The notes under the pieces are model-generated. The model saw only the letters and a list, made by a program, of their open reading frames with translations, ran no database searches and was not told where the DNA came from. The position numbers and the translations under genes were made by a program. This document shows positions 34,437 through 43,516 of a stretch of DNA of 64,000 bases, piece after piece (position 1 is the stretch's first letter; each line of letters opens with the position of its first letter). Origin of the DNA: Prosthecobacter gellanilyticus (GTDB lineage: Bacteria > Verrucomicrobiota > Verrucomicrobiia > Verrucomicrobiales > Verrucomicrobiaceae); contig NZ_BKAG01000003.1 of assembly GCF_007992435.1 (NCBI RefSeq), positions 1 through 64,000 of the forward strand. Direction: 5' to 3'.

Positions 34437-36025
34437 TTGAACCGTCAGCTTCCACGGACTCGGCGAGCCCGGCACCTCTGCGCATCATGCTGCTCGATGA
34501 CAACGCCATCGACCGCGAGACCTGCCGGCGGCATCTCGCACGGGTGGGAAACAGCAGCTATGAGTTTCTAGAGCATAATTCGGTGGATGGTGCCATCGAG
34601 CGTGTGCTGGAATACAAGCCGCAGTGCATTTTGTTAGACTATCACCTGCATGACGGTACCGGCCTGCACTTTCTCGATGCGCTGAGCATCATTGGCGGCC
34701 CGAAGACCTATCCCGTGGTGATGCTCACCGGAACGGGAAGCGAAAGGATCGCCGTGGAGGTGATGAAGACCGGTGCGCAGGACTACCTTTCGAAAGACCA
34801 TCTGAATCCTGAGCTGCTGCAGCGCAGCATCGAGTCCGCCATCTATCGTGCCAATGCCGAGCGCCTGCTGGAGGAGCAGCGGCGTGAGATGGAGCGCCTG
34901 TTCAGGGAGGCGCAGAATGCGAATGCGCAGAAGGACCGCTTCTTTGCCACGCTGTCGCATGAGCTGCGCACACCGCTGACACCGGTGCTGGCCGTGGTGA
35001 GCCAGACTGATCTCACAGACTTCAGCATGGAGGACTTCAAGGAGACCTTCGCCATGATCCGGCGCAATGTGGAGGTCGAGGCCAGGCTCATCGACGACCT
35101 GCTGGACATCACGCGCATCACCAGCGGGAAGCTGCAGATTCACACGCGCTCCATGGACCTGCACGAGGTGCTCAAGCACTCGGCGGAGGCCTGTGATTCC
35201 GAGCGCCAGGCCAAAGGCATCCGTCTGGATTGGAACCTGACCAAGGACACCATCCAGCTCCATGCGGATCCTGCGCGCATCCAGCAGGTGTTTTGGAACC
35301 TGCTGAAGAATGCCATCAAGTTCACCCCGGACGACGGGGTGATCATTGTGACCACGCGCAAGGCTGGCCACATGGTGGAGATCGAGGTCGCGGACACCGG
35401 TATCGGCCTGCCCACCACGGGCGTGGAGAGGATCTTTGATGCTTTTGAGCAGGGCAATTCGGAGGTCACCAAGAAGTTCGGCGGCCTGGGGCTCGGCCTC
35501 GCCATTTCGAAGGCGCTCGTGGCCGCGCATGGCGGCCGCATCGGCGCCGCGAACCGCGTGGAGAGCAGCGGCGCCGTGTTCACGGTGCGTCTGCCTTTGG
35601 GAGGTGAATCTCGAAACACGGCACAGACAACGAGCGCACCCGCCCCGGCAGCTCATGCCATCCCCGCAGGCATCACCATCCTGCTGGTGGAGGACCATCT
35701 GGACAGCGCCTCCGTCCTCCGGCGCATCCTCACCGCGCGCGGCTACCACGTGCATGTGGCCTCCACCGTGCGCAAGGCGCTGGAGCTTTTCCAGGCGCAT
35801 CCCATCGACTGCGTGGTCAGTGACCTCGGCCTGCCGGATGCGAGCGGCATCGAGCTCATGGAGCAGATCTCCAAGATGCGTCCTGTGCCTGCCGTGGCCA
35901 TCAGCGGCTACGGGCAGGACAGTGATGTGCAGCGCTCTCTCGCCGCCGGCTTTGACCAGCATCTGACGAAGCCCGTGGACGTGCAGCGCCTGCTGCAGGC
36001 GTTGCAGACTTTGATTGCTTCGTGA
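34433..36025 (+). CDS. receiver-histidine kinase-receiver hybrid, likely partner of BphP
   Basis: The 530-residue protein has three parts. An N-terminal receiver (LLDDNAIDRE, phosphoacceptor D69, K in YLSKDH) is followed by a HisKA/HATPase kinase (His176 in LSHELRTPLTP; DTGIGLP; GGLGLGLAISKAL) and a C-terminal receiver (LLVEDHLDS, D464 in SDLGLPDASG, K in LTKPVDV). It overlaps bphP by 4 nt (ATGA). With no sensor domain, it probably takes phosphate from BphP on the first receiver and modulates its own kinase and second receiver. The output regulator is not encoded here, so a further partner elsewhere is expected. Confidence 0.92.
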   Translation: MIEPSASTDSASPAPLRIMLLDDNAIDRETCRRHLARVGNSSYEFLEHNSVDGAIERVLEYKPQCILLDYHLHDGTGLHFLDALSIIGGPKTYPVVMLTGTGSERIAVEVMKTGAQDYLSKDHLNPELLQRSIESAIYRANAERLLEEQRREMERLFREAQNANAQKDRFFATLSHELRTPLTPVLAVVSQTDLTDFSMEDFKETFAMIRRNVEVEARLIDDLLDITRITSGKLQIHTRSMDLHEVLKHSAEACDSERQAKGIRLDWNLTKDTIQLHADPARIQQVFWNLLKNAIKFTPDDGVIIVTTRKAGHMVEIEVADTGIGLPTTGVERIFDAFEQGNSEVTKKFGGLGLGLAISKALVAAHGGRIGAANRVESSGAVFTVRLPLGGESRNTAQTTSAPAPAAHAIPAGITILLVEDHLDSASVLRRILTARGYHVHVASTVRKALELFQAHPIDCVVSDLGLPDASGIELMEQISKMRPVPAVAISGYGQDSDVQRSLAAGFDQHLTKPVDVQRLLQALQTLIAS

Positions 36026-36082
36026 GGTCGGGAAAAAGTCTTTCCAAAAGCGGAGGCGCCTGTCAGAAGCCATGGATTCTCC

Positions 36083-37150
36083 ATGCCTGCCGTTACTCGC
36101 CACTCTCGCGCTATCCGTTCATTCACTTTGGCTGCCGGTCTTCTGACGCTGGTCACCTGCCTCATTCCCTCCAGCTCGGTGGCGCAGGGCCCGCAAACCA
36201 TCCCGTTATCACGCACAGAGCTGACGCGCGCTTCTCCAGGCGCGATCACAGAGCTGGTCTGGACACCGGATGGTCTGCTCTATAGCGGTGACTGGGAAGG
36301 CAATATCTGTGTTTGGAAACCTGGGCGCAAAACGTCCGTCAAATCCTTCGATGTCGCCGGCAACTTCATCCGCTCGCTGGGCGTGCTTGAAAAGGGCGCC
36401 AGATACATCGCCTGTGTGAACGATGGCGTCGTCATTGGTAAACTGCCCTCGGGAGTGGTTCAGGACAAGTTCAGCCGGCTCTCCGATCCCCAAAGCTATA
36501 ACTCGAGGGCACTGCTGAGCCCGGACGAAAAAACGGTGGCTGTTCAAGTGGGATCCACAGCCGTGAAAATCTTCAGCACCTCCACTCTGCAGGAGACTGG
36601 AAGACTGAAGATACCAGAAAACGGTCCGGTGGGGAACATCGCCTTCACGCCTTCCGGTGGACTGCTCGTCAGCAGTACATCCCTGCTGCATTTCCCGCCC
36701 GGCCAGATGACGCACGATGTCTCCCTGCCGCTTCAGGGTGGTGATGTGATCGCTCTCGAATGCAGCCCGGATGGCAGCATGGTGGCAGTCGCCAGGCCGT
36801 CCCTGGTGAACGTGGCTGAACTCAAGGCCGGTACCCCGGTCAGCAAACTGACCACCAAGGCGGGTGCTTTGGATGCGGTTGCCTGGTCTCCAGATGGACG
36901 TCGGATCGCCGCTGCGGGTGCCAGTGGAGTCGTGGAGTTCTTTGATCCGGCCACAGGCGCCTTGAAGGAGACGCTGACCATCGTTCCAGGGCAGACTTCC
37001 AGCCTGGCCTTCAGCCCGGATGGCAAATGGCTCGCGATCGGTGGAGGGCACTATCTTGACACGACGATCACGCCGTCGTTACGGAGGATGACAGGGGACA
37101 ACACGATCCGTCTGCTGTCGGTGAATTTCGCTCCGCCCAAAGGCAGGTGA
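36083..37150 (+). CDS. exported WD40-like beta-propeller protein
   Basis: This 355-residue protein has a signal peptide (hydrophobic segment IRSFTLAAGLLTLVTCLI, cleavage after VAQ) and WD40-like repeats (LVWTPDGLLYSGDWEGN, ALECSPDGSMVAVA, AVAWSPDGRRIAAAGASG, SLAFSPDGKWLAIGGG). It is likely a periplasmic propeller that scaffolds or binds other proteins; no catalytic residues are apparent. It starts 57 nt after the hybrid kinase gene and could be the last gene of that transcript, though nothing in the sequence ties it to light signalling. Confidence 0.8.
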   Translation: MPAVTRHSRAIRSFTLAAGLLTLVTCLIPSSSVAQGPQTIPLSRTELTRASPGAITELVWTPDGLLYSGDWEGNICVWKPGRKTSVKSFDVAGNFIRSLGVLEKGARYIACVNDGVVIGKLPSGVVQDKFSRLSDPQSYNSRALLSPDEKTVAVQVGSTAVKIFSTSTLQETGRLKIPENGPVGNIAFTPSGGLLVSSTSLLHFPPGQMTHDVSLPLQGGDVIALECSPDGSMVAVARPSLVNVAELKAGTPVSKLTTKAGALDAVAWSPDGRRIAAAGASGVVEFFDPATGALKETLTIVPGQTSSLAFSPDGKWLAIGGGHYLDTTITPSLRRMTGDNTIRLLSVNFAPPKGR

Positions 37151-37242
37151 AGCCGGCCGTGATGTGATGCGCGAGGCTGCATCTGACGCTGATTTTGAAT
37201 AGTGCTGGACGTGTCCGGGTGCGCTGCGCACCGTCCTTCGCA

Positions 37243-37890
37243 ATGACCACTGTCCTTTGTTTCGGCGACTCCAACACCTGGGGATTTGATCCTGCTTACA
37301 TCACCGCGCCTTATCCTCGGCGGCATCCCCTCGGCGTGCGCTGGACCAGCCTGCTGGCCACGGAACTGGGCGAAGACTTCCGTGTGATCGAGGAAGGTCA
37401 AAATGGCCGCACCACGGTGCATGAAGATCCGCTGAACATTGCCCGCAATGGCAAGGAGTATCTCCCCGCATGTCTGGAGAGCCACAAGCCGATTGATATC
37501 GTGGTCATGATGCTCGGCACGAATGACCTGAAGAGCTACTATAACCTGCCTCCGGGTGAGATCGCCAATGGTGCGGGCATCCTGGCGCGGATGATCCTGG
37601 GCAGCAATGCAGGACCTGACAATCGCGCACCACGTCTGCTTCTGGTGTGCCCGCCGAAGGTTGGCAGCCTGGCTCATCTGCCGGATCTGGATGCGAAGAT
37701 CCCGAACGGCATCGCGCGCAGCGAGCAGTTCCCGAAATATTACGAGGCTCTGGCGATCAGTCTGGGCTGCGCGTATCTGAACAGCCAGGATTATGTGCAG
37801 ACGAGCCCCGTTGATGGGATTCATCTGGAGGCCACCGAGCAGCCCAAGCTGGCCTACGCCATCGCCGAGAAGATCCGGGCGATGGACTGA
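37243..37890 (+). CDS. SGNH/GDSL hydrolase
   Basis: The 215-residue protein has the four SGNH blocks: GDSNTWG with nucleophile Ser10, a glycine region (ENGQNGRTT-like: EEGQNGRTT), GTND in MMLGTNDLK, and the catalytic Asp-His in PVDGIHLEA near the end. It is probably an esterase or arylesterase (TesA-like group). No signal peptide is present with the start at 37243, so it may be cytosolic; an upstream in-frame start at 37195 gives no better signal. Terminator-like hairpin follows. Confidence 0.87.
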   Translation: MTTVLCFGDSNTWGFDPAYITAPYPRRHPLGVRWTSLLATELGEDFRVIEEGQNGRTTVHEDPLNIARNGKEYLPACLESHKPIDIVVMMLGTNDLKSYYNLPPGEIANGAGILARMILGSNAGPDNRAPRLLLVCPPKVGSLAHLPDLDAKIPNGIARSEQFPKYYEALAISLGCAYLNSQDYVQTSPVDGIHLEATEQPKLAYAIAEKIRAMD

Positions 37891-37899
37891 AGAAGATTC

Positions 37900-37922
37900 A
37901 TGATTCCTGATTCAGGAATCAT
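37900..37922. terminator. palindromic hairpin between convergent genes
   Basis: ATGATTCCTGA (37900-37910) pairs with TCAGGAATCAT (37912-37922) around a single T. It lies between the SGNH stop (37890) and the sulfatase stop (37941) and probably terminates both transcripts. Confidence 0.6.
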
Positions 37923-37940
37923 GATTCACCGAGAGGCTAC

Positions 37941-39458
37941 TTATGGCTTTGTCAAATTTGGTGCCCACATCGCACCTTCAGAAACCTTTGGCGTCACGCC
38001 GTCAGCGGGGAAGGTGGCTTTGGCGGCTGCCTGAAGCTGGCTGGAAAGCTCTTTGACGGTGGCGGCGTGCTCAGGCTTGTCGGCGAGGTTGGTGAGCTCC
38101 TTCGGATCTGTCTCGTGATCGTAGAGCTCGCGGCCTTCGTTGCCTTCATCCCACTCGGTGTAGCGGTAGCGCGGGGTGCGGAGGGAATAACCAAAGATGC
38201 GTTTGCCATCGTCACCCTTCGCCGCGCTCGCTCCAGCGCGCTTGAAGCCTCCGCCGCGCACGACCTGGCTCAGCACCCAGCCGCGCCCGGTCTGCGTGGT
38301 GTCCTTGAGGATGGCGGAGAGATCTTGACCCTGGAGATTCTCCGGAGCCTTCACGCCACAGAGGTTTGCCAGCGTCGGATACAGGTCAATCAAGCCTACG
38401 GGTGTGTTGGCCACAGCGCCCTTGCTGATGCCAGGACCGGCCATGAGGAGAGGTACGCGGGCGCTTTCCTCAAACAGGCTCTGCTTCTGCCAAAGGCCGT
38501 GCTCGCCGGTATGGTAGCCATGATCACTGGTGAAGACGACGATCGTGTTGTCGGTTAGGCCGAGCTTGTCGAGTGAATCCAGCACAATGCCCGCTTGCGC
38601 ATCCATGTAACTGATCGCGGCAAAGTAAGCCTGCAGCGCCTGGCGGCGGAGGTCGTCGGTGAGATCGTCCTGCTCCTTTTTATAACTGCCGAGCGCGTGC
38701 TTGGGCAGGTCTTTCTGATCTTCCTCGATGCCACTGACGACGGGCATCTTTTCCACCGGATAGCCTTCAAACCACTGCTTTGGCGAGACATAGGGCGTGT
38801 GCGGACGGAAGAAGCCGAGCGCGAGGAAGAAGGGGCGGGACTTGTCGCGCGCGCAGCGCTCCAGCACCCAGGCCGCATCACGGGCCATCATGCCATCCGT
38901 GTGCTTCTCATCGGGAGATGGGGAGGCATACCAGCTCAGCGTGCCGCCGAAATTTCCGGGCAGCAGGCTGAAGATGTTCGGCTCATCCGTGAGGCGGTCC
39001 GCCCCGGCCGGATTCAGCTCCAGCTCCCAGGATCCTGGATCATCATGGCCGTTTGTGCCGATGGAGTTCGGGACGTTGTAATGGTAGAGCTTGCCGATGC
39101 GCCCCGCGAAGTAACCCGCCTGGCGGAAGGCCTGGGGTAGGGAGACCTGGGAGGGCACGGTCTGGCGGAAAAGCTGGCCATTCGTCAGGATGCCGCTGCT
39201 GTTCGGGTAGAGGCCGGTGAGCATGGAGTTCCGGCTCGGGCCACAGAGGGGGAACTGGCAGGCCGCCTTCTCAAAGCGCACACCGCGTGCGGCCAGCTTG
39301 TCCAGGTTTGGGGTCTTCACCAGAGGGTGTCCGTAGCAGCCGAGGCTGTTGTTCAGGTCATCCGCGATCATGAAGAGCACGTTCGGGCTTTGGGCGGCCT
39401 GGGCAGCCCCGGCAAGGACGAGCAACGTGGCGAGGAGGTGATGGAAAAGCGGGCGCAT
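37941..39458 (-). CDS. exported type I sulfatase
   Basis: This 505-residue arylsulfatase-family enzyme has a signal peptide (MRPLFHHLLATLLVLAGAAQAA), the metal-binding Asp pair D33-D34, and the formylglycine motif C72-G-P-S-R (CxPSR), which needs a formylglycine-generating enzyme encoded elsewhere. Further features are FTSDHGYHTGEHGLW and ARVPLLMAGPG. It resembles iduronate-2-sulfatase-like members. It should remove sulfate from polysaccharides in the periplasm. The start at 39458 is chosen for the signal peptide. A CTAAC-containing Leu-Thr codon pair is one of few CTA codons noted. Confidence 0.9.
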   Translation of the reverse strand: MRPLFHHLLATLLVLAGAAQAAQSPNVLFMIADDLNNSLGCYGHPLVKTPNLDKLAARGVRFEKAACQFPLCGPSRNSMLTGLYPNSSGILTNGQLFRQTVPSQVSLPQAFRQAGYFAGRIGKLYHYNVPNSIGTNGHDDPGSWELELNPAGADRLTDEPNIFSLLPGNFGGTLSWYASPSPDEKHTDGMMARDAAWVLERCARDKSRPFFLALGFFRPHTPYVSPKQWFEGYPVEKMPVVSGIEEDQKDLPKHALGSYKKEQDDLTDDLRRQALQAYFAAISYMDAQAGIVLDSLDKLGLTDNTIVVFTSDHGYHTGEHGLWQKQSLFEESARVPLLMAGPGISKGAVANTPVGLIDLYPTLANLCGVKAPENLQGQDLSAILKDTTQTGRGWVLSQVVRGGGFKRAGASAAKGDDGKRIFGYSLRTPRYRYTEWDEGNEGRELYDHETDPKELTNLADKPEHAATVKELSSQLQAAAKATFPADGVTPKVSEGAMWAPNLTKP

Positions 39459-39566
39459 GGTGATGGGAGGGCCGCTGGAACGACAAGACATGCTCACAAA
39501 TTTCCCAAATCGTGCCTTCCAGGCGCTTGCATCCGGGGCGCGCACAGCCCACGGAATCCCCTGTCC

Positions 39567-41363
39567 ATGGTTCCTGTCTCCGATCTGCCCATCACGAACA
39601 TCTCCTGCTACAAGTTCGCGCCGCTGAGTGACCTCAAGTCGCTGCGCGAGCGCCTGATGGCTTTTTGCAAAGAGCACGCGCTGAAGGGCACCATCCTGAT
39701 CAGCACGGAAGGCATCAATTTCTTCATCGCCGGCGAGCGCTCGAACGTGGATGCGCTGGTGGAGGTGCTGCGCCAGATCCCCGGCCTGGAAGACGTGGCT
39801 CCCAAGTATAGCTTCAACGAGCATCAGCCCTTCAATCGCATGCTGGTGCGCATCAAGAAGGAGATCATCGCCTTCGGTGTCGAGAGCATCGATCCTGCGA
39901 AGTACACCTCGCCACATCTGAAAGCCGCGGAGTTGAAGCGCTGGCTGGATGAGGGAAGGCCCATTGTCCTGCTGGACACGCGCAATGACTACGAGGTGAA
40001 GCTCGGCACCTTCAAAGGTGCGAAGGTGATCGGCATCGACAGCTTTCGTGAGTTCCCTGAGGCCGTGCGCAAGCTGCCCGAGGAGATGAAGAAGCAGCCT
40101 ATCGTCAGCTTCTGCACAGGCGGCATCCGCTGTGAGAAAGCAGCACCGTTTTTGGAGAGCGAAGGCTTTGAGCAGGTGTGGCAGCTTGATGGCGGCATCC
40201 TCAAGTACTTCGAGGAAGTCGGCGGTGATTACTGGGAGGGCGAGTGCTTTGTCTTCGACCAGCGTGTGGGTGTGGACCCCGCTTTGCGCGAGACGGAGTC
40301 TAACCAATGTTTCCACTGCCAGACGCCGCTGAATGAGGAGGAGCAGCGCGATCCCCGCTATGTGGAAGGCAAGTCCTGTCCCTATTGCTTCAAGACCGAC
40401 GAGGAGCAGCGCAAAGAAAGCCTCGCGCGAAGTCAGGAAGCCATCCGCCGTGTCACCACACCGCTGCCCGGCAGCGTGCCGTATGACAACCATCGCCCGC
40501 TGACCATTCCAGAGCGTTGTGATGGTTTTACGCTGCTTGAAACGGTGTGCACCATCTTCCCCTACATGCCGCGTGAGGAGTGGCTGACGCTCTTTGAGAA
40601 GCAGCGTCTGCTCAATGACCAGAAGCAGCCTGCCGCACCGGATCAGATCGTCAGGGCAGGGGAGTTTTATTTTCGCCTGCATGAGGGCGTCATCGAGCCT
40701 GATGTGAATGCGGACATTCGTTTGCTGCATGAGGATGAGGCCATCATCGTGCTGGAGAAGCCTGCGCCGCTGCCCATGCATGCCTGCGGGCGCTACAACC
40801 GGAACACGCTACAGTACATCCTGCATGAGGCCTATGCGCCGCAGATGCCGCGCGCCTGCCATCGCCTGGATGCAAACACCACCGGGCTCGTCGTGCACGC
40901 TCGCACGCGCCACTTTGCCAAGCTGGTGCAGACGCAGTTTGCGCGTGGCGAGGTGGAGAAGGCTTATCTCGCGCGAGTCATCGGCCATCCCGTGCAGGAT
41001 GAGTTCGTCTGTGACCTGCCGATCAGCAGCGAAGCGGGCGGCCTCGGCAGCCGCGAGATCGATGAAGAGTCCGGCGATGAAGCACGCACGGAATTCCGTG
41101 TGATCAGCCGTGATGCCGATGGCACCTCGCTTGTTGAGGCGAAGCCCATCACGGGCCGGACGAACCAAATTCGTGTTCATCTCTGGCAGCTCGGCCATCC
41201 CGTGAAGGGTGATCCGGTGTATCTGCCGGGTACTGTGAAAGGTGATACGCAGACTCTGCCTGCGGATGCCCCTGCCATGTGCCTGCATGCCTGGCGTGTC
41301 GGCTTCAAACATCCGCTGAGAGGTGAGCGGGTGGTGTTTGAGAGTCCGCCGCGCTTCGTCTAG
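39567..41363 (+). CDS. TrhO (rhodanese tRNA hydroxylase) fused to RluA-type pseudouridine synthase
   Basis: The N-terminal half (about residues 1-300) is TrhO/YceA: an acylphosphatase-like segment, then a rhodanese domain with active C183 in FCTGGIRCEKA, and cysteine-rich CFHCQTPLN...CPYC. TrhO makes 5-hydroxyuridine at position 34 of certain tRNAs. The C-terminal half is an RluA-family pseudouridine synthase with an S4-like segment and HRLDANTTGLVV (catalytic D435), then ITGRTNQIRVHLWQLGHPVKGDPVY. The 598-residue fusion joins two RNA uridine-modifying enzymes. The start is at ATG 39567; the longer in-frame extension overlaps the divergent sulfatase and is rejected. Confidence 0.9.
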   Translation: MVPVSDLPITNISCYKFAPLSDLKSLRERLMAFCKEHALKGTILISTEGINFFIAGERSNVDALVEVLRQIPGLEDVAPKYSFNEHQPFNRMLVRIKKEIIAFGVESIDPAKYTSPHLKAAELKRWLDEGRPIVLLDTRNDYEVKLGTFKGAKVIGIDSFREFPEAVRKLPEEMKKQPIVSFCTGGIRCEKAAPFLESEGFEQVWQLDGGILKYFEEVGGDYWEGECFVFDQRVGVDPALRETESNQCFHCQTPLNEEEQRDPRYVEGKSCPYCFKTDEEQRKESLARSQEAIRRVTTPLPGSVPYDNHRPLTIPERCDGFTLLETVCTIFPYMPREEWLTLFEKQRLLNDQKQPAAPDQIVRAGEFYFRLHEGVIEPDVNADIRLLHEDEAIIVLEKPAPLPMHACGRYNRNTLQYILHEAYAPQMPRACHRLDANTTGLVVHARTRHFAKLVQTQFARGEVEKAYLARVIGHPVQDEFVCDLPISSEAGGLGSREIDEESGDEARTEFRVISRDADGTSLVEAKPITGRTNQIRVHLWQLGHPVKGDPVYLPGTVKGDTQTLPADAPAMCLHAWRVGFKHPLRGERVVFESPPRFV

Positions 41364-41433
41364 AGCACGATGCCATCACAAGCGCTGTGATTTGATTGCC
41401 GAATGGCGCAATGTCCCGCATCTTGCGTGCCTC

Positions 41434-43002
41434 ATGGCTGTTCGTTCACGTCGTCGCTCCCGCCAGATTCCACGCTGGCTCCTGGTCCTCTTCGGACTCG
41501 GAGCGGTGATGATCGTGCTCGTGCTCATGGCGCCGATGCTGGTGATGAACTGGGTGCGCGGCTATGTGCAGAAAGACGCCTTCCGCGGCAGGATGGAGCA
41601 GTTTCTCGGCACGCAGATGAAAGGCAGCGTCACGCTCGGCCCGCTGCGCTGGACGGGTGATGAGGTGACCACCTCCATGATGGAAGCCACCACGGTGAGC
41701 GGCTGGAAGGCGGAAGTCAGCGGGCTGCGTGTCGGGCTGGACTGGCAGGCCTTTCGGAACCGCCAATGGCGCATTGTGGAAACGGGCGCGGATTCCTTGG
41801 AGCTCAGTTTCAAGGCACCGGAGACCGGGTTGCCCCAGGTGACCGTCCCGCCGCCCACGGAACCCCTGCTCACCAGCGAGACGCAGAGCTCCTCCATCCC
41901 GGAATGGATCAAGGCCTACCTGCCGAACACCACGGAGATCGATGGCGTGCGCTTTGATGCGCTTTTGCTGACCTATCCTGGCGGCTGGCGGCTCAGCGAG
42001 TCCAAACTGCGTGTGGCGGCCTGGCAGCAGGGCGAGCAGTCTGTGCAAGCCACGGTGGAAGGCGGCATCCTGGAGACCCCGGTGCAGCTGCCTGTGCAGC
42101 TCCACGCCATGAAGTTCAATCTCTCCCGTGCCAGCGCCCGCCTGAGCCGTGAGGATCTGCACCTCACCAGCGCCACCCTGAGCTGGATTGGCGATAGCGA
42201 GATCACCGCGCGCGGCCATGTGCGCCCCCAGGAAAAGACCTGGGAACTGAGCACCCACCTCAGCGGGATCCCCCTTCGGGAGGTCTTGTCCGAAGACTGG
42301 AAACTGCGTCTCACTGGCTTCGTCGAGGGTGATCTGAACATCACGGGCGGGCAGGGCAGGGAACCCAGGGTGGAAGGCGATGTGCAGCTCAAGAATGCCG
42401 TGCTCACGGCTCTGCCGGTGCTGGATAAACTGGCCAGCTACACCCACGTGGAGCGCTTCAAGCGCCTGGTGCTGGACATCGCCACCGCGCATGTCACCGG
42501 CAGCGGCGAATCGCGGCAGTTCGAGAAGATCGTCATCCAGTCGAACGGCCTCCTGCGCATCGAGGGAAACATCGCCGTCCTCAGCGGCAAGATCGACGGG
42601 CATTTCATGCTCGGCGTGACGCCGGAAACCCTGCGCTGGATCCCTGGTGCCCAGCAGCATGTTTTCACCGGCACAAACCCCACCGCGCCTGCGGGCATGA
42701 TCTGGACTCCGCTGCACATCACGGGCACCATCGATGCACCGAGGGAAGACCTGACCGAGCGCCTCATGGGCGGAGCCGGGAAAGCTCTCCTGAATGCCCC
42801 GGCGGAGGTCGTGGGCAAGGCCGGGGAGACCCTGCTCTCCCCTGTGGTGGGCGAGGATCTGGCCAAAAAGCCCGGCGAGGTGATGAAAAGCGCCACCGAA
42901 ACCCTCACGAACCCTGGAGACGCGGTCAAAAAGGCCAGCGATGCCGCCGAAAAGGGCATCGACCTGCTGAAAGGCCTGGGTGGCGGACTCCTCGGAAAGT
43001 AG
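41434..43002 (+). CDS. membrane-anchored AsmA-like protein
   Basis: The 522-residue protein has a basic N-terminus, one transmembrane segment (WLLVLFGLGAVMIVLVLMAPML), and a long beta-rich body with repeated features of AsmA/DUF748-like proteins (GSVTLGPLRWTGDEVTT, LQLKNAVLTALPVLDKLASYT, LRIEGNIAVLSGKIDGHF). Such proteins span the periplasm and are implicated in outer-membrane lipid transport or biogenesis. The C-terminal 70 residues are alanine-rich and amphipathic. Distant from the TrhO-RluA gene by 70 nt. The start at 41434 is placed before the basic stretch. Confidence 0.65.
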   Translation: MAVRSRRRSRQIPRWLLVLFGLGAVMIVLVLMAPMLVMNWVRGYVQKDAFRGRMEQFLGTQMKGSVTLGPLRWTGDEVTTSMMEATTVSGWKAEVSGLRVGLDWQAFRNRQWRIVETGADSLELSFKAPETGLPQVTVPPPTEPLLTSETQSSSIPEWIKAYLPNTTEIDGVRFDALLLTYPGGWRLSESKLRVAAWQQGEQSVQATVEGGILETPVQLPVQLHAMKFNLSRASARLSREDLHLTSATLSWIGDSEITARGHVRPQEKTWELSTHLSGIPLREVLSEDWKLRLTGFVEGDLNITGGQGREPRVEGDVQLKNAVLTALPVLDKLASYTHVERFKRLVLDIATAHVTGSGESRQFEKIVIQSNGLLRIEGNIAVLSGKIDGHFMLGVTPETLRWIPGAQQHVFTGTNPTAPAGMIWTPLHITGTIDAPREDLTERLMGGAGKALLNAPAEVVGKAGETLLSPVVGEDLAKKPGEVMKSATETLTNPGDAVKKASDAAEKGIDLLKGLGGGLLGK

Positions 43003-43017
43003 GGAATGCGAAGTTCA

Positions 43018-43080
43018 AAGGACAGACGAATGGGGACAGACGAATAGAATTCCCCTGTTCCTATCCAACTATTCGTCTGC
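43018..43080. repeat. direct and inverted repeat of a GACAGACGAAT unit
   Basis: GACAGACGAAT occurs twice in direct orientation (about 43021-43031 and 43035-43045). CAGACGAATAG (43037-43047) pairs perfectly with CTATTCGTCTG (43069-43079), with a 21-nt loop between. It lies between the AsmA-like gene and sufE and looks like a dispersed repeat element, not an ordinary leader. Confidence 0.55.
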
Positions 43081-43105
43081 CCAGAAAGCCCAGTATAACC
43101 GCCTC

Positions 43106-43516
43106 ATGTCCCTCGCCGCCAAACAAGCTGAACTCATCGACGACCTGAACCTGATCGAGAACGCCCAGGAGCGCCTGGCGGCCCTGACCAGCTATGTGGC
43201 AAAGACCCGGCTGCCGGAGGAACAGAAGGGAGATGACCTCATCGTTCCCGGCTGCGTCTCCCGTGTCTGGGTGAAGGGCCGTGTGAAGGACGGCCTGACC
43301 GAGTTCCGCTGCTCGGCGGACTCCCCCATGGTGGCAGGCTTGGTGGCATTGCTTTGTGACCTGTACAGCGACGTCAGCCCTTGGGAGGCTGCCGAGGTCG
43401 AGCCTGAGCTCTGGACACGCTGCGGCTTCACGAAGATCCTCTCCCCCACCCGCCTGAATGGCCTGAGCGCCGTGAGAGGCAGGATCAGAGAGCTGGCGAG
43501 CCATTGGAAAGCCTGA
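43106..43516 (+). CDS. sufE: SufE family cysteine desulfurase partner
   Basis: SufE accepts sulfur from SufS cysteine desulfurase for iron-sulfur cluster assembly. The 136-residue protein has the family pattern, with the persulfide-forming Cys50 in VPGCVSRVW, followed by FRCSADSPMVAGLVALLC and LSPTRLNGL. Length fits SufE (about 138-145). The ATG at 43106 gives the normal N-terminus (the upstream extension lies in the repeat). sufS and sufBCD are not adjacent. Confidence 0.92.
   Translation: MSLAAKQAELIDDLNLIENAQERLAALTSYVAKTRLPEEQKGDDLIVPGCVSRVWVKGRVKDGLTEFRCSADSPMVAGLVALLCDLYSDVSPWEAAEVEPELWTRCGFTKILSPTRLNGLSAVRGRIRELASHWKA

Noticed and set aside
2417-40310. Frequent GTTAGG/CCTAAC hexamers and Leu-Leu pairs written TTG-TTA (for example near 5634, 17768, 34628)
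   Set aside because: A rough estimate from base composition predicts a similar number of the hexamer across 64 kb. A genome-wide count against a codon-shuffled control would be needed before claiming a motif such as a telomere-like or segregation signal.
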